Shown one piece after another: positions 8,149 through 16,719 of a stretch of DNA of 64,000 bases. The notes below the pieces were generated by a model. It saw nothing but the letters and a program-made list of their open reading frames with translations, was not told the DNA's origin and searched no databases. This DNA comes from an uncultured Bacteroides sp. GTDB lineage: Bacteria > Bacteroidota > Bacteroidia > Bacteroidales > UBA932. Both the position numbers and the translations under genes were made by a program. Each line of letters begins with the position of its first letter. Position 1 is the stretch's first letter. The stretch is from contig UREV01000005.1 in the NCBI GenBank assembly GCA_900546925.1, forward strand, positions 38,739 through 102,738. The letters run 5' to 3'.

Positions 8149-9474
8149 CTATGCCTCCTTAACTGCTTCAATAAGTGAATCGATTTCCTCTTTCGTACGT
8201 TTCTCAGTCACGCAGAATGTCACATATCCTTCCTCAGTAGCGAGTGCTCCGAAGAATCCTGCATCCTGAAGTTTCTGCTGAAGTTTCTCCACTGGGATGA
8301 GCGGTTTCAGGACAAACTCTTTCAGGAACGGTGTCGTGAATACTTCCTCGAACTTGCCTGTTTCGATGAGTCTGTCATGCAGATAATGTGCGCCTGCTGA
8401 TGAGAGTTCATTCACTTTACGGAGTCCTTCTGCACCCATAAGTGACATATATACAGTAACATAGAGTGCCATAAGGCTCTGGTTTGAGCAAATGTTGCTG
8501 GTAGCCTTCTCACGGCGGATATGCTGCTCGCGAGCCTGCAATGTCAGTACGAAGCAACGTCTTCCCTGAGCATCCTCAGTCTGACCTACGATACGTCCCG
8601 GCATCTTGCGGACATAATCCTTGCGGCAAGCCATGAAGCCCACGTAAGGACCGCCGTAGCAAAGAGGAATTCCGAGGCTCTGGCCGTCGCCCACCGCGAT
8701 GTCGAAGTCCCACTCGCCCGGAGTCTTTACCACTGCCAATGCTGACGGGTCGCAATACTCGACTACGAGTGCTTTCGCCTCGTGAACTGCTTCCGCGAAG
8801 CCAGTGAAATCTTCGATGATACCGTATCGGTTCAATGCCGGTACTATGATTCCAGCCACATCACCTGTCTGGAGTTCCTGTTTCAGGGATTCCAAAGAGG
8901 TCTGACCGTTCTCAGCCTTGATAGAACCGAGTTCGATTCCGTGGAATTTCGCATATGTGGCAACAACCCTGCGCACGTTAGGAAGAAGGGTGTCTGAAAG
9001 GAGCACGCGATTTTTCTTCTTGGTGCTGGCCACTGCCATCTTCATAGCCTCAGCTGCTGCTGTAGGGCCGTCATACATAGATGCGTTGGAGATATCCATT
9101 CCTGTCAATGCGCATATCATGCTCTGATATTCAAAGATATAGCGCAATGTTCCCTGAGAAATCTCAGCCTGATATGGAGTATAGGCAGTAAAGAACTCTG
9201 AACGTGAACAGATATAAGGAATTACAGATGGTGTGTAGTGGTCATACGCGCCTGCGCCTGCGAACACTTTAAGTTTAATGTCCTTAGCGTCGAGGCCGGC
9301 GAAGAAGTCGCGGACCTGCTGCTCCGACATGGCATCAGGGAGATCGTACTCTCCCCTGTACATGAATTTCTCCGGAACATCAGCATAGAGGTCATCCAAT
9401 TTGGAGACCCCTATGCGTTCCAGCATAGATTTTATATCATCCTCAGTATGAGGAAAATATGCAAATGTTGACAT
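8149..9474 (-). CDS. gcvPA: Glycine dehydrogenase (decarboxylating) subunit 1
   Basis: This is the N-terminal-half subunit of the two-component glycine decarboxylase. The 441-residue product has the family signatures FAYFPHTEDDIKSML at the start, AYTPYQAEISQGTLRYIFEYQ and NASMYDGPTAAAEA. It forms the heterotetramer with GcvPB encoded two bases downstream. The upstream neighbour is gcvH, 24 bases away. Confidence 0.96.
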   Translation of the reverse strand: MSTFAYFPHTEDDIKSMLERIGVSKLDDLYADVPEKFMYRGEYDLPDAMSEQQVRDFFAGLDAKDIKLKVFAGAGAYDHYTPSVIPYICSRSEFFTAYTPYQAEISQGTLRYIFEYQSMICALTGMDISNASMYDGPTAAAEAMKMAVASTKKKNRVLLSDTLLPNVRRVVATYAKFHGIELGSIKAENGQTSLESLKQELQTGDVAGIIVPALNRYGIIEDFTGFAEAVHEAKALVVEYCDPSALAVVKTPGEWDFDIAVGDGQSLGIPLCYGGPYVGFMACRKDYVRKMPGRIVGQTEDAQGRRCFVLTLQAREQHIRREKATSNICSNQSLMALYVTVYMSLMGAEGLRKVNELSSAGAHYLHDRLIETGKFEEVFTTPFLKEFVLKPLIPVEKLQQKLQDAGFFGALATEEGYVTFCVTEKRTKEEIDSLIEAVKEA

Positions 9475-9498
9475 GTGGTTATCAGTTTTCAGTCTGAA

Positions 9499-9879
9499 CT
9501 ATTTCTCTGTCATTGCCTTGTAAGCGGCAGCGTCCATAAGAGCGTCGAGCTCAGAAGGATCGCTCATCTTAACCTTAATGATCCAGTTCTCATATGGATC
9601 CTGGTTGATAAGCTCAGGAGCATCCTCGAGGGCAGCATTGTTCTCTACAACAGTTCCGCTGACTGGGCAAACGAGGTCGCTGGAAGCCTTGACACTCTCA
9701 AGTGCGCCGAACTCCTCATCCTTGGAAACCTCATCGTCTACCTCCGGCATATCTACATAAGTGATGTCTCCCATCTCGCTCTGTGCGAAATCAGTAACGC
9801 CGACAGTAGCGATATCACCTTCAACTTTTACCCACTCGTGTGTCTCACTGTATTTGAGACCTTCAATTAATTTGCTCAT
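9499..9879 (-). CDS. gcvH: Glycine cleavage system H protein
   Basis: This 126-residue lipoyl carrier protein shuttles the aminomethyl group from the P- to the T-protein and electrons to the L-protein. The lipoylated lysine is Lys64 in ALESVKASS, within the usual hairpin. The N-terminal YSETHEWVKVEGD and the central DITYVDMPEVDDEV are canonical, and the length is typical. It lies between gcvT and gcvPA. The operon's own lipoate ligase (lplA) is the likely modifying enzyme. Confidence 0.97.
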   Translation of the reverse strand: MSKLIEGLKYSETHEWVKVEGDIATVGVTDFAQSEMGDITYVDMPEVDDEVSKDEEFGALESVKASSDLVCPVSGTVVENNAALEDAPELINQDPYENWIIKVKMSDPSELDALMDAAAYKAMTEK

Positions 9880-9902
9880 AATTTTTGTGTATTAATTTGT
9901 TA

Positions 9903-11003
9903 TTATTTTTTGTAATTAGTCTGATAGAAACGCTTCTTCACTACGATTCCAGGGAATACTTTCTTGCGGATGCGCACGTAAAGCGGTGTTCCGAGTTTGG
10001 AAACAGAAGTCTGTACCATAGCGAAGCAGATACTCTTGTCGAGAGAGATGGAATGATATCCGGTAGTAACGACGCCGACCTGTGTACCATCCTCAGATTC
10101 AACAGGATAAGAAGCACGTGGAATAGCCTTGTCTTCGATTTCGATACCTACGAGTTTCTTCGCAGTTCCTTCTTCTTTCTGCATGGCGAGAACATCTCTT
10201 CCGATAAATTCCTTGTCCAATTTGCAGAACATTCCGAGACCTGCCTCGATAGGAGTGATAGTCTCCGAAAGCTCGTCTCCGTAAAGTGGAAGACCAGCCT
10301 CGAAACGGAGGGTGTCACGGCAGCCGAGTCCGCAAGGTTTAACACCTGCCTCTATGAGTTTATTCCAAATCTCCACGATATTCTCGTGAGTTGTATAAAG
10401 CTCGAACCCGTCCTCTCCGGTATAACCTGTACGGCTGACTACCATACGTTTACCGTTCCATTCTGCCTCATAATATGTATAGAAGGTGAGGTCTGCTGCA
10501 GGGGTAAGTCCGAGAACATCCAATACAGTTTTCTCTGCATCAGGACCCTGAACGGCGAGCTGTCCCCAACTGTCAGACTCGTTGACTACTTTAACGTCGA
10601 ATTTTCTTGCCTGCTCTTCGATCCATGCGAAGTCCTTGTCTATATTGGCTGCGTTCACAACGAGAAGGAAATGCTCAGGCTCGAACTCTCTGTAAACGAG
10701 GAGATCATCTACGACACCACCGTCAGGATGGCACATCATACCATAAAGAACCTTACCCGGCTCGAAACCACGGATCTCATTGGTAAATATAAAGTTAACG
10801 AATGTCTCAGCATCTGGTCCACTGACGAAAATCTCACCCATGTGAGAAACGTCGAACATACCCACATTGTGGCGGACAGCGTTGTGCTCATCCACAATGT
10901 TCGTATACTGGATAGGCATATCGAATCCTGCAAAAGGACTCATTTTGGCGCCAAGTGCCACATGACTGTCATGTAGACAGGTTACTTTAAGATTCTCTTC
11001 CAT
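9903..11003 (-). CDS. gcvT: Aminomethyltransferase (glycine cleavage T-protein)
   Basis: This enzyme transfers the methylene unit from aminomethyl-lipoyl-GcvH to tetrahydrofolate, releasing ammonia. The 366-residue product has FAGFDMPIQY and FDVSHMGEI near the start, the folate-site region RTGYTGEDGFELY, and the C-terminal VFPGIVVKKRFY barrel end. It lies 12 bases after lplA and 23 bases before gcvH. Confidence 0.96.
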   Translation of the reverse strand: MEENLKVTCLHDSHVALGAKMSPFAGFDMPIQYTNIVDEHNAVRHNVGMFDVSHMGEIFVSGPDAETFVNFIFTNEIRGFEPGKVLYGMMCHPDGGVVDDLLVYREFEPEHFLLVVNAANIDKDFAWIEEQARKFDVKVVNESDSWGQLAVQGPDAEKTVLDVLGLTPAADLTFYTYYEAEWNGKRMVVSRTGYTGEDGFELYTTHENIVEIWNKLIEAGVKPCGLGCRDTLRFEAGLPLYGDELSETITPIEAGLGMFCKLDKEFIGRDVLAMQKEEGTAKKLVGIEIEDKAIPRASYPVESEDGTQVGVVTTGYHSISLDKSICFAMVQTSVSKLGTPLYVRIRKKVFPGIVVKKRFYQTNYKK

Positions 11004-11015
11004 AGTTTTATTGTG

Positions 11016-12068
11016 TTATTTAATTTTTCCTGCTATAATTTCTGCCAATGCCTTTGTACTGAGGCCGACTACATATTCGGTAGCGTCGAAGCCTTCCAAT
11101 GCCGCTTCTATCGCCTCCGAGTTATCTTCGACTTCAGCCAGCAAATGACCGAGTTTTTCATTCAATCCCTCTTTAAGCGGAAAGAAATCGCCTGAGATAC
11201 AGCATTTTACAATCTTTCCACCATCCACGTCCAATTCAGCATTGATCTCACCCACCTCGGCAATTTTCCCCTTGCGGCTGACCGCGAACGCGTGATTCCT
11301 GCCGCTGAGGAAGTCCGGATCCAGATACCCGGCTTCGATCGACTCGATCTCAGCAATTTGTTCAGGGGTCAGGTCAATGCTTACGATACCGTCTCCTGCC
11401 GCGTTGCCGCAGAAACGTTCCGCGATATATCTCTTGAAGTTGTCGATATCTGCCAATGCCTTGAATTCTTCTGAAGCCTCATAATGTTCTTTCAAGTTCG
11501 TAACATGCTGACGTACAGAAGATACGCCCTTACTCTTTATCTTTTCGCCTGACGGTGTAATCGCACGTTCGAGTTCATCGAAATCGGAGTCGAAAAGCAT
11601 GGTTCCGTGGACGATACTTGACTTGGGTTTCAGGAAAAAGGCATTGCCGGAAACTTTCTTGCCGTCCACGAGAATGTCGTTTCTTCCTGATTTGACGGCA
11701 TTTACGCCCGTATCTCTCAGATAGCCGGCAAGCAATTCCAGATATCTGTCGAATGTAGATTTAACGTCGGTAGTATCAGTGATATAAGAGAGCATGATGT
11801 TTCCCGAATCGGAATAGACGCATCCTCCCCCACTCTTTCTTCTATATAGTTGTATACCTTTTTCGCGACAATACGGCATATTGACTTCGGCTTCCATAAC
11901 TTGGTTGCGTCCGAAGATAACTGTCGGCTTCACCTGCCACATAAAGAACGCGTCCTTATGCGGAACATCACCAAGAAGTTTGTCGAGATTACCTGCGACA
12001 TATTCTTCCATAGCCAGATAAAAGACTAATCTTCTATCTCTGTTGTCAGGCAAATTAATATAAGTCAT
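11016..12068 (-). CDS. lplA: Lipoate-protein ligase
   Basis: This enzyme activates lipoate with ATP and attaches it to the lysine of lipoyl domains, here most likely GcvH. The start at ATG 12068 (MTYINLPDNRDRR) is preferred because the 28 upstream residues have no family character. Diagnostic motifs are FGRNQVMEAEVN, RRKSGGGCVYSDSGN and GRNDILVDGKKVSGNAF (catalytic Lys). The C-terminal accessory domain (about 250-350) is present, so activation and transfer should be on one chain. It is the first gene of the gcv operon, which ties scavenged lipoate to glycine cleavage. Confidence 0.92.
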   Translation of the reverse strand: MTYINLPDNRDRRLVFYLAMEEYVAGNLDKLLGDVPHKDAFFMWQVKPTVIFGRNQVMEAEVNMPYCREKGIQLYRRKSGGGCVYSDSGNIMLSYITDTTDVKSTFDRYLELLAGYLRDTGVNAVKSGRNDILVDGKKVSGNAFFLKPKSSIVHGTMLFDSDFDELERAITPSGEKIKSKGVSSVRQHVTNLKEHYEASEEFKALADIDNFKRYIAERFCGNAAGDGIVSIDLTPEQIAEIESIEAGYLDPDFLSGRNHAFAVSRKGKIAEVGEINAELDVDGGKIVKCCISGDFFPLKEGLNEKLGHLLAEVEDNSEAIEAALEGFDATEYVVGLSTKALAEIIAGKIK

Positions 12069-12253
12069 CAGTTTAGGTAAATTATTAAGTTCAGTGATTT
12101 TCAAAAAAGTGGTGACGCGCGATGCAGCCGGCAACCAAACCGACTGCACCACGCGTCAAATATCACACGACGTAACGGCAAACATACACCATGGCAGCTG
12201 CCGCCATCAACGTATATACTTTCATTTACTCAAAAATCATTGTATTTCGTTTT

Positions 12254-12284
12254 CAAATTTACGAAAATTTACCAACAAAACAAA
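12254..12284 (-). promoter_or_regulatory. Bacteroidota housekeeping promoter for the lplA-gcv operon
   Basis: On the minus strand TTTG (plus 12281-12284) is followed after exactly 19 bases by TAAATTTG (plus 12254-12261), an exact match to the Bacteroidota TTTG-N19-TAnnTTTG promoter. It lies about 185 bases before the lplA start. That leaves a leader long enough for regulation, but no glycine riboswitch fold was recognised in it. Confidence 0.75.
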
Positions 12285-12305
12285 TAATCTTTAAGAAAAT
12301 GGGGA

Positions 12306-14252
12306 TTAATCACTTAAATGCTGCGAAACCACCTCAGCGAAGTCTTTCACCTTTACAGATGTACCCTCTTCACAGGTATTTCCTGCAACTACATCCAAAG
12401 CAGGACCGGAGAAGGTCATAAGGCATAGAGGACAAGCAGTTACGATAGTCTGAGGCTTATTCACGACAAGGTTCATAAGCGAAGACTCCGTAATCTTGGC
12501 CCTGTCACGGGAATCAAGTGTCAAACTTCCGAGACTCCCTCCACAACAGATGCTTTCATCACCCTCTTTGGCAGCCTTTACAAGATTACCGACCTGTGAA
12601 AGGACATTGCGAGGTTCCTCGTAGACTCCGCATCCGCGTCCGAGTTCGCACGGGTCATGATAGACGATGCGTTCGTCACACGCTGACAGTTTCAGTCTCC
12701 CCTGCTCCACCAGGCGCTTGATATACTGCGTATAGTGCAGAATTTCAATGCCTTTCAAGTCATACTCGTCCTTGAAAATCTTATAACAGATAGGACAAGA
12801 CAGAACCAATGTTTTACATCCTGAGTCCAGAATCATTTTTCGGTTCGCCGCTATGGTTTCACGTGCAGCAGATGTCTTGCCTGCCAGCATAAGAGGACGT
12901 CCGCAACAGATACCGCCGTCACGGTCAGCGAAAACATAATCCACAGATGCTGCTTTGAATACTTTCTCTACAGACTTGATGATTCTTGGAGTAAGATGTG
13001 ACATGCAGCCTGCGAAATACATCACCTCAGGAGCTGGAGGGGCAGCATTGACCTCAACAGCATTGACCCCGACATTGACCTTAACCGCGGGCTCGCAACG
13101 CTGGAGGTACGAATAATTGTAGGCGAGCGAATCGTTGACGGTGGCTCGCTGAGCGCGGCGAAGAGCTGGGGCGTCGACTCCGACCGGGCAGAGGGCGTGG
13201 CACTTGTCGCACATCAGGCACTTGTCCGCTATCGCATTGATTTTCTTCTCGTTGTGACGACGCAGGAAGCGGATGAAATATACCGACGAGTACTTCAGAT
13301 TCTTCTTCTGGACATTCATCGGGCACGCGTCCAGACAGAGTCCGCAACTCGAGCAGGCATAGATTTCAGCCTCGGCGACACCCTTGCGCGGATGGCTCGG
13401 CTGGATACCGGCATTGCGCAACAATATCCAGAGCACCTCAGTGAGAATGTGCATGTAACGGCTGAACGGCATCGCTGCGAAGAACAGACCCAGGCAGATG
13501 GAGTACATCCACCATACCGGCATGAAATACAGCTTGTTACCGAAAATCAGGTGCCAGAGATGGTTCACAGGGACTGTAAGGAAGCTACCGCCACTGAGGT
13601 CGGCCGTGAAGCTTTCCGCCAGAAGTCTGAGAGGGAAAATCATCCAGAGGCTGTACAGGGCCACGCGGTCAGCGAAAGACGGTTTCGTGGTGTGCCTCAT
13701 GCCTAAGATGATGGATCTGAATCTCTTGAAGATGGCCAGGCCGACGCCGGAAAGGACGTAAAGCAGGAAGAAGTCCATCAGGAAAAAGAAGAACCATCCC
13801 CTCAACGTCTCGTGTCCCGGGTTAATCCAGACGAAGAATCGGTAGAAAATCGGATAGAAGAGACCGCCTTCCGTCCATGCAAGGTGCTTAGGGACGAACA
13901 GGGCGACTTCGAGGTGTCCCAGGACGATGAGCATGAACCATCCGAAGGCTATCGCCGAGTGCATGTAACCGAGCAACGGCTTGCGTTTCCAGATTTTTGT
14001 ATGGAAAAGACAGTCGCAAAACAGGTCTTTGATATTTTTTAGCGCAATTTTCGGGATGAAGAATGACTTCCAGAGCTTATGTCTGTCCTTTGCAGGAATC
14101 TTGGCCAGAAGTCTTATCAGTCCGACGGTCAGCCAGATCAGCATGAAACTGATACCGACAACGAACGGAATCACGAAATTACTGTAGCCGGAAGGGATTC
14201 TGTCGATGACTTCCGGCGCTGTCTGAAGCGGCAATATATATAATGGTGTCAT
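12306..14252 (-). CDS. Membrane HdrE/HdrD-like (Fe-S) oxidoreductase fusion
   Basis: The 648-residue protein fuses a membrane cytochrome-b-like (NarI/HdrE/DsrM-type) domain to an HdrD/DsrK-like domain. Residues about 25-290 hold five or six hydrophobic helices with His residues that could bind haem. Two [4Fe-4S] motifs follow, CSSCGLCLDACP and CLMCDKCHALCP. Then come two CCG domains with FAGCMSH...GGICCGRP...LSCPICYK and HDPCELGRGC...SICCGGS...TACPLCLMTF. It most likely connects the cytoplasmic Hdr-like subunits with the quinone pool. It overlaps the upstream gene by 4 bp. A linker after the second ferredoxin motif contains three GTCAATG copies. Confidence 0.85.
   Translation of the reverse strand: MTPLYILPLQTAPEVIDRIPSGYSNFVIPFVVGISFMLIWLTVGLIRLLAKIPAKDRHKLWKSFFIPKIALKNIKDLFCDCLFHTKIWKRKPLLGYMHSAIAFGWFMLIVLGHLEVALFVPKHLAWTEGGLFYPIFYRFFVWINPGHETLRGWFFFFLMDFFLLYVLSGVGLAIFKRFRSIILGMRHTTKPSFADRVALYSLWMIFPLRLLAESFTADLSGGSFLTVPVNHLWHLIFGNKLYFMPVWWMYSICLGLFFAAMPFSRYMHILTEVLWILLRNAGIQPSHPRKGVAEAEIYACSSCGLCLDACPMNVQKKNLKYSSVYFIRFLRRHNEKKINAIADKCLMCDKCHALCPVGVDAPALRRAQRATVNDSLAYNYSYLQRCEPAVKVNVGVNAVEVNAAPPAPEVMYFAGCMSHLTPRIIKSVEKVFKAASVDYVFADRDGGICCGRPLMLAGKTSAARETIAANRKMILDSGCKTLVLSCPICYKIFKDEYDLKGIEILHYTQYIKRLVEQGRLKLSACDERIVYHDPCELGRGCGVYEEPRNVLSQVGNLVKAAKEGDESICCGGSLGSLTLDSRDRAKITESSLMNLVVNKPQTIVTACPLCLMTFSGPALDVVAGNTCEEGTSVKVKDFAEVVSQHLSD
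13046..13079 (-). repeat. Triple GTCAATG repeat in the HdrED linker
   Basis: Three CATTGAC words (13046-13052, 13061-13067, 13073-13079) occur within 34 bases. On the coding strand they read GTC-AAT and give VNVGVNAVEVNAA, a low-complexity linker between the ferredoxin and CCG parts of the protein. It is the densest cluster of a word that recurs across the window. Confidence 0.75.
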
Positions 14253-14578
14253 TTCGTTCCGTAGATTTTAGCGATGGACAGGATAAGATGACGAGTGTTT
14301 ATGCCACGCGGACAGACCAATGTGCATTTTCCGCACAGCTGGCAGGACTGCAAAAGTTCCAGAGCCTTGTCCGGATGAGCATTATGAAGTTCCTCAATGG
14401 CTTCCCTGACGCTTGTGTGCACGAATTTTCCGGCCGTGCAGACAGCTGTGCAACTTCCGCAGGCCATACATTTACGGACGTCAGGCTCGATCGCAGCCAA
14501 TTCTTCGAACTTCTTCTTATCGAACAAGTCCAGATTTATTCTGGAGCTTGGAACTAGACCAAAACCGAAATCTACCAT
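14249..14578 (-). CDS. HdrC-like ferredoxin-type protein (second copy)
   Basis: This small 109-residue protein has two [4Fe-4S] motifs, CMACGSCTAVCTAGKF and CQLCGKCTLVCPRGIN, in the spacing of HdrC. It would relay electrons between the HdrA flavin subunit and the CCG subunits. It overlaps both neighbours (7 bp with the HdrA-like gene, 4 bp with the membrane subunit), a sign of strict co-translation. Confidence 0.85.
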   Translation of the reverse strand: MVDFGFGLVPSSRINLDLFDKKKFEELAAIEPDVRKCMACGSCTAVCTAGKFVHTSVREAIEELHNAHPDKALELLQSCQLCGKCTLVCPRGINTRHLILSIAKIYGTK

Positions 14579-15633
14579 CTTTCTCTAAGCAAAGTCTTGT
14601 AATTTTTAACATCAGGGAATATGCCGGACAAATATTTGTCTATATCAATGACAGCAGCCCTGGCCTCTGCAATGGTTTCGGGCAATGTCTTCGGGCCTGT
14701 AGAGGCTCCGGCGAGGAAAACTCCGGGGAGTCCGCTGCGCTGTCCTGACAAGATACTGTCACGGACTGCGAAGAATCCGTCTTCCTCCATCGGCATTTCC
14801 AACAGTTTCCCTACTCTCTTTCCTGCAGCTGAAGGTCTCATTCCGGCCATCAGTACAAGCAAGTCCAGAGTTACTTTCAATGGCTTTCCAGCCACGGTAT
14901 CTTCGGCTTTTACCAGGAGGCTACCGTCCACAGTTTCAGATACTTCTGCTACTCGGCCACGGATAAAGCGAACGTTGTAATCTTTCTGCGCGCTGAGATA
15001 TAAATCTTCATAATGACGGCCGAACATTCTCAAGTCCATGTAGAAGCAATATACCTGGGCGTCCGGGAATGCCTGTTTAATCTCGCATGCCTGTTTCACA
15101 GCCGTGGCGCAGCAGACTTTGGAGCATGAACGGCAGCCGGATTTCTCGTCACGTGAGCCGACACAATGCACGAATCCGATTCTTTTCGGCTTGTCGATTC
15201 TGTTGTCGGAATCCGGACCGGCATTGAACCAAGCCTCCAAATCGGCATTGGTAATGACACGGTCATAAATTCCATAGCCGTACTCTTCTTTCTTTTCGGC
15301 CTGGAAAAGGTCGAATCCGCTGGCTACCAGTACGGCATCTGCGAGTACTGTGATACCGTTGGAAAGTATGACGTTGTAAGATTTATCCAGGCGGTTTATG
15401 GAACGTACGTCGGTATCAGTGAAGCACTTGACTCCGTCCATCTGCGCAAGCAGGCCCTTGAGTTTCTCCTTGGCAGAGACGCCGTCAGGGAACAGTCTGT
15501 CCCAAGATGCCAGATGGCCGCCAAGTGTGGTCGATTTTTCTATCAATATGACATTATACCCCAACCTCTGAAGTCCCGATGCCGCTTCCAGGCCCGCAGG
15601 CCCTCCACCTATAATAAGTATATTATTTTTCAT
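14572..15633 (-). CDS. HdrA-like FAD-dependent iron-sulfur oxidoreductase
   Basis: The 353-residue protein has an N-terminal FAD motif LIIGGGPAGLEAASGLQRLG and the GGHLASWDRLFPD loop typical of HdrA/QmoA. A cysteine cluster HCVGSRDEKSGCRSCSKVCCATA corresponds to the HdrA-specific [4Fe-4S] site, and GVFLAGASTGPKTLPETI is the second flavin-contact segment. It lacks the extra ferredoxin domains of methanogen HdrA and so resembles the short QmoA/sHdrA form. As the flavin subunit it is the likely electron entry or bifurcation point, but the substrate is unknown. Confidence 0.88.
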   Translation of the reverse strand: MKNNILIIGGGPAGLEAASGLQRLGYNVILIEKSTTLGGHLASWDRLFPDGVSAKEKLKGLLAQMDGVKCFTDTDVRSINRLDKSYNVILSNGITVLADAVLVASGFDLFQAEKKEEYGYGIYDRVITNADLEAWFNAGPDSDNRIDKPKRIGFVHCVGSRDEKSGCRSCSKVCCATAVKQACEIKQAFPDAQVYCFYMDLRMFGRHYEDLYLSAQKDYNVRFIRGRVAEVSETVDGSLLVKAEDTVAGKPLKVTLDLLVLMAGMRPSAAGKRVGKLLEMPMEEDGFFAVRDSILSGQRSGLPGVFLAGASTGPKTLPETIAEARAAVIDIDKYLSGIFPDVKNYKTLLRERW

Positions 15634-15648
15634 AACTCTATTCCGTAA

Positions 15649-16713
15649 CTATTTCAAACACATGCAGGACTCAGGCTGTCCGATATCTTTGCCATTCTTT
15701 CCGAGGAATTTGCGTGCAGGGTCATATTCGATGCCCATTTTGTCCAGGAGCGGTTCCGGACCGACCTGGTGTGTCTGGAGGCCCAAATCCCATGGGTCAT
15801 ATCCGAGCACAAGTCCGGCTACTTCCTCGTATGTGAGGACTGGAATGCCATGGCCGTTCTCTCCGTAGGTCTTGCCGGTGGATTCAGCGATGACGTACTG
15901 CCATCTGTCGAGGAAGTAAGGGCATCCTGGACAGTTGGTTATAATGAGGTCAGGCTGATAAGGTTCCATGCTCTCGAATTTTTTGTGTGTATTGGACAAT
16001 GAATATCCCCTGTTTCCTTTCACGAGGTACTGACGGAAGCCGAAGCCGCAGCAATGACGTCTTTCAGGATAGTCAATGATTTCGCCACCCCATGCTTCTA
16101 TCATTCCCACGAGGACGTAAGGGTATTCAGCTCCGCCTACTCCTTTGGAAGGGAACATTTTGGAATAATGGCAGCCGATGTGTTCCACGACACGTAGAGG
16201 GCGGCCTGTATGGACATTGACAAGCTTATGCTTAGCCTGCGCAGCGATGAGGTTGCGGTATTTGTAGATCAGGTCGCTGGCATGGACGAGGACTTTCGGT
16301 TTGGCGAATTCGAGTTTGCAGGTTTTCCAGAGGTTCTCTCTTACCTTTGCCTCCAGCTCAGGGAATTCTCGCCAGGTTTCCATGGTCTCGCAGTAGAGGC
16401 CGAACGAGGTGATGCAAGAGCAGACGTAGTTCTCGTAGCCGTATTTCGCCATCAATGCGAACTGACGTGCAATGATCGTCATCGCGGTTTCCTGCGGAAT
16501 GGTATCTGAGTGATAGGCAATGCCGCCGCACGTCGTGTGGTGTTCGGTTTCGAATATGTCTTTACCTAACTCTTCTCTTGTTATTTTCAGAAATGCGGCT
16601 TCGGAAGCCGGAAAAAAGCTCTGTCTGATGCAGCTTCGGACGTAGAAATAGTGGTCGTCCGGTATGTCTTTCTGGTAGTCCGACCAGATCTTTTGTTTTC
16701 CTTCGTAAATCAT
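15649..16713 (-). CDS. HdrB-like CCG-domain protein
   Basis: The 354-residue protein carries two cysteine-rich CCG domains like HdrB, whose non-cubane [4Fe-4S] clusters cleave disulfides. The first reads HTTCGGIAY and later VCSCITSFG, so one usual cysteine of the CCG triplet is Thr. The second is canonical: HIGCHYSKMFP, RRHCCGFGFR and TNCPGCPYFLD. The C-terminal tail ends in CMCLK. The degenerate first domain suggests only one full catalytic cluster, as in several Hdr-like systems. It lies six bases after the first HdrC-like gene. Confidence 0.85.
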   Translation of the reverse strand: MIYEGKQKIWSDYQKDIPDDHYFYVRSCIRQSFFPASEAAFLKITREELGKDIFETEHHTTCGGIAYHSDTIPQETAMTIIARQFALMAKYGYENYVCSCITSFGLYCETMETWREFPELEAKVRENLWKTCKLEFAKPKVLVHASDLIYKYRNLIAAQAKHKLVNVHTGRPLRVVEHIGCHYSKMFPSKGVGGAEYPYVLVGMIEAWGGEIIDYPERRHCCGFGFRQYLVKGNRGYSLSNTHKKFESMEPYQPDLIITNCPGCPYFLDRWQYVIAESTGKTYGENGHGIPVLTYEEVAGLVLGYDPWDLGLQTHQVGPEPLLDKMGIEYDPARKFLGKNGKDIGQPESCMCLK

Positions 16714-16719
16714 TAAGGA

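Noticed and set aside
9885..10976. 363-residue open frame on the plus strand
   Set aside because: It is antisense to gcvT, a clear family member with all motifs.
12069..12253. Glycine riboswitch in the gcv leader
   Set aside because: No tandem aptamer-like conserved motifs were recognisable in the leader.
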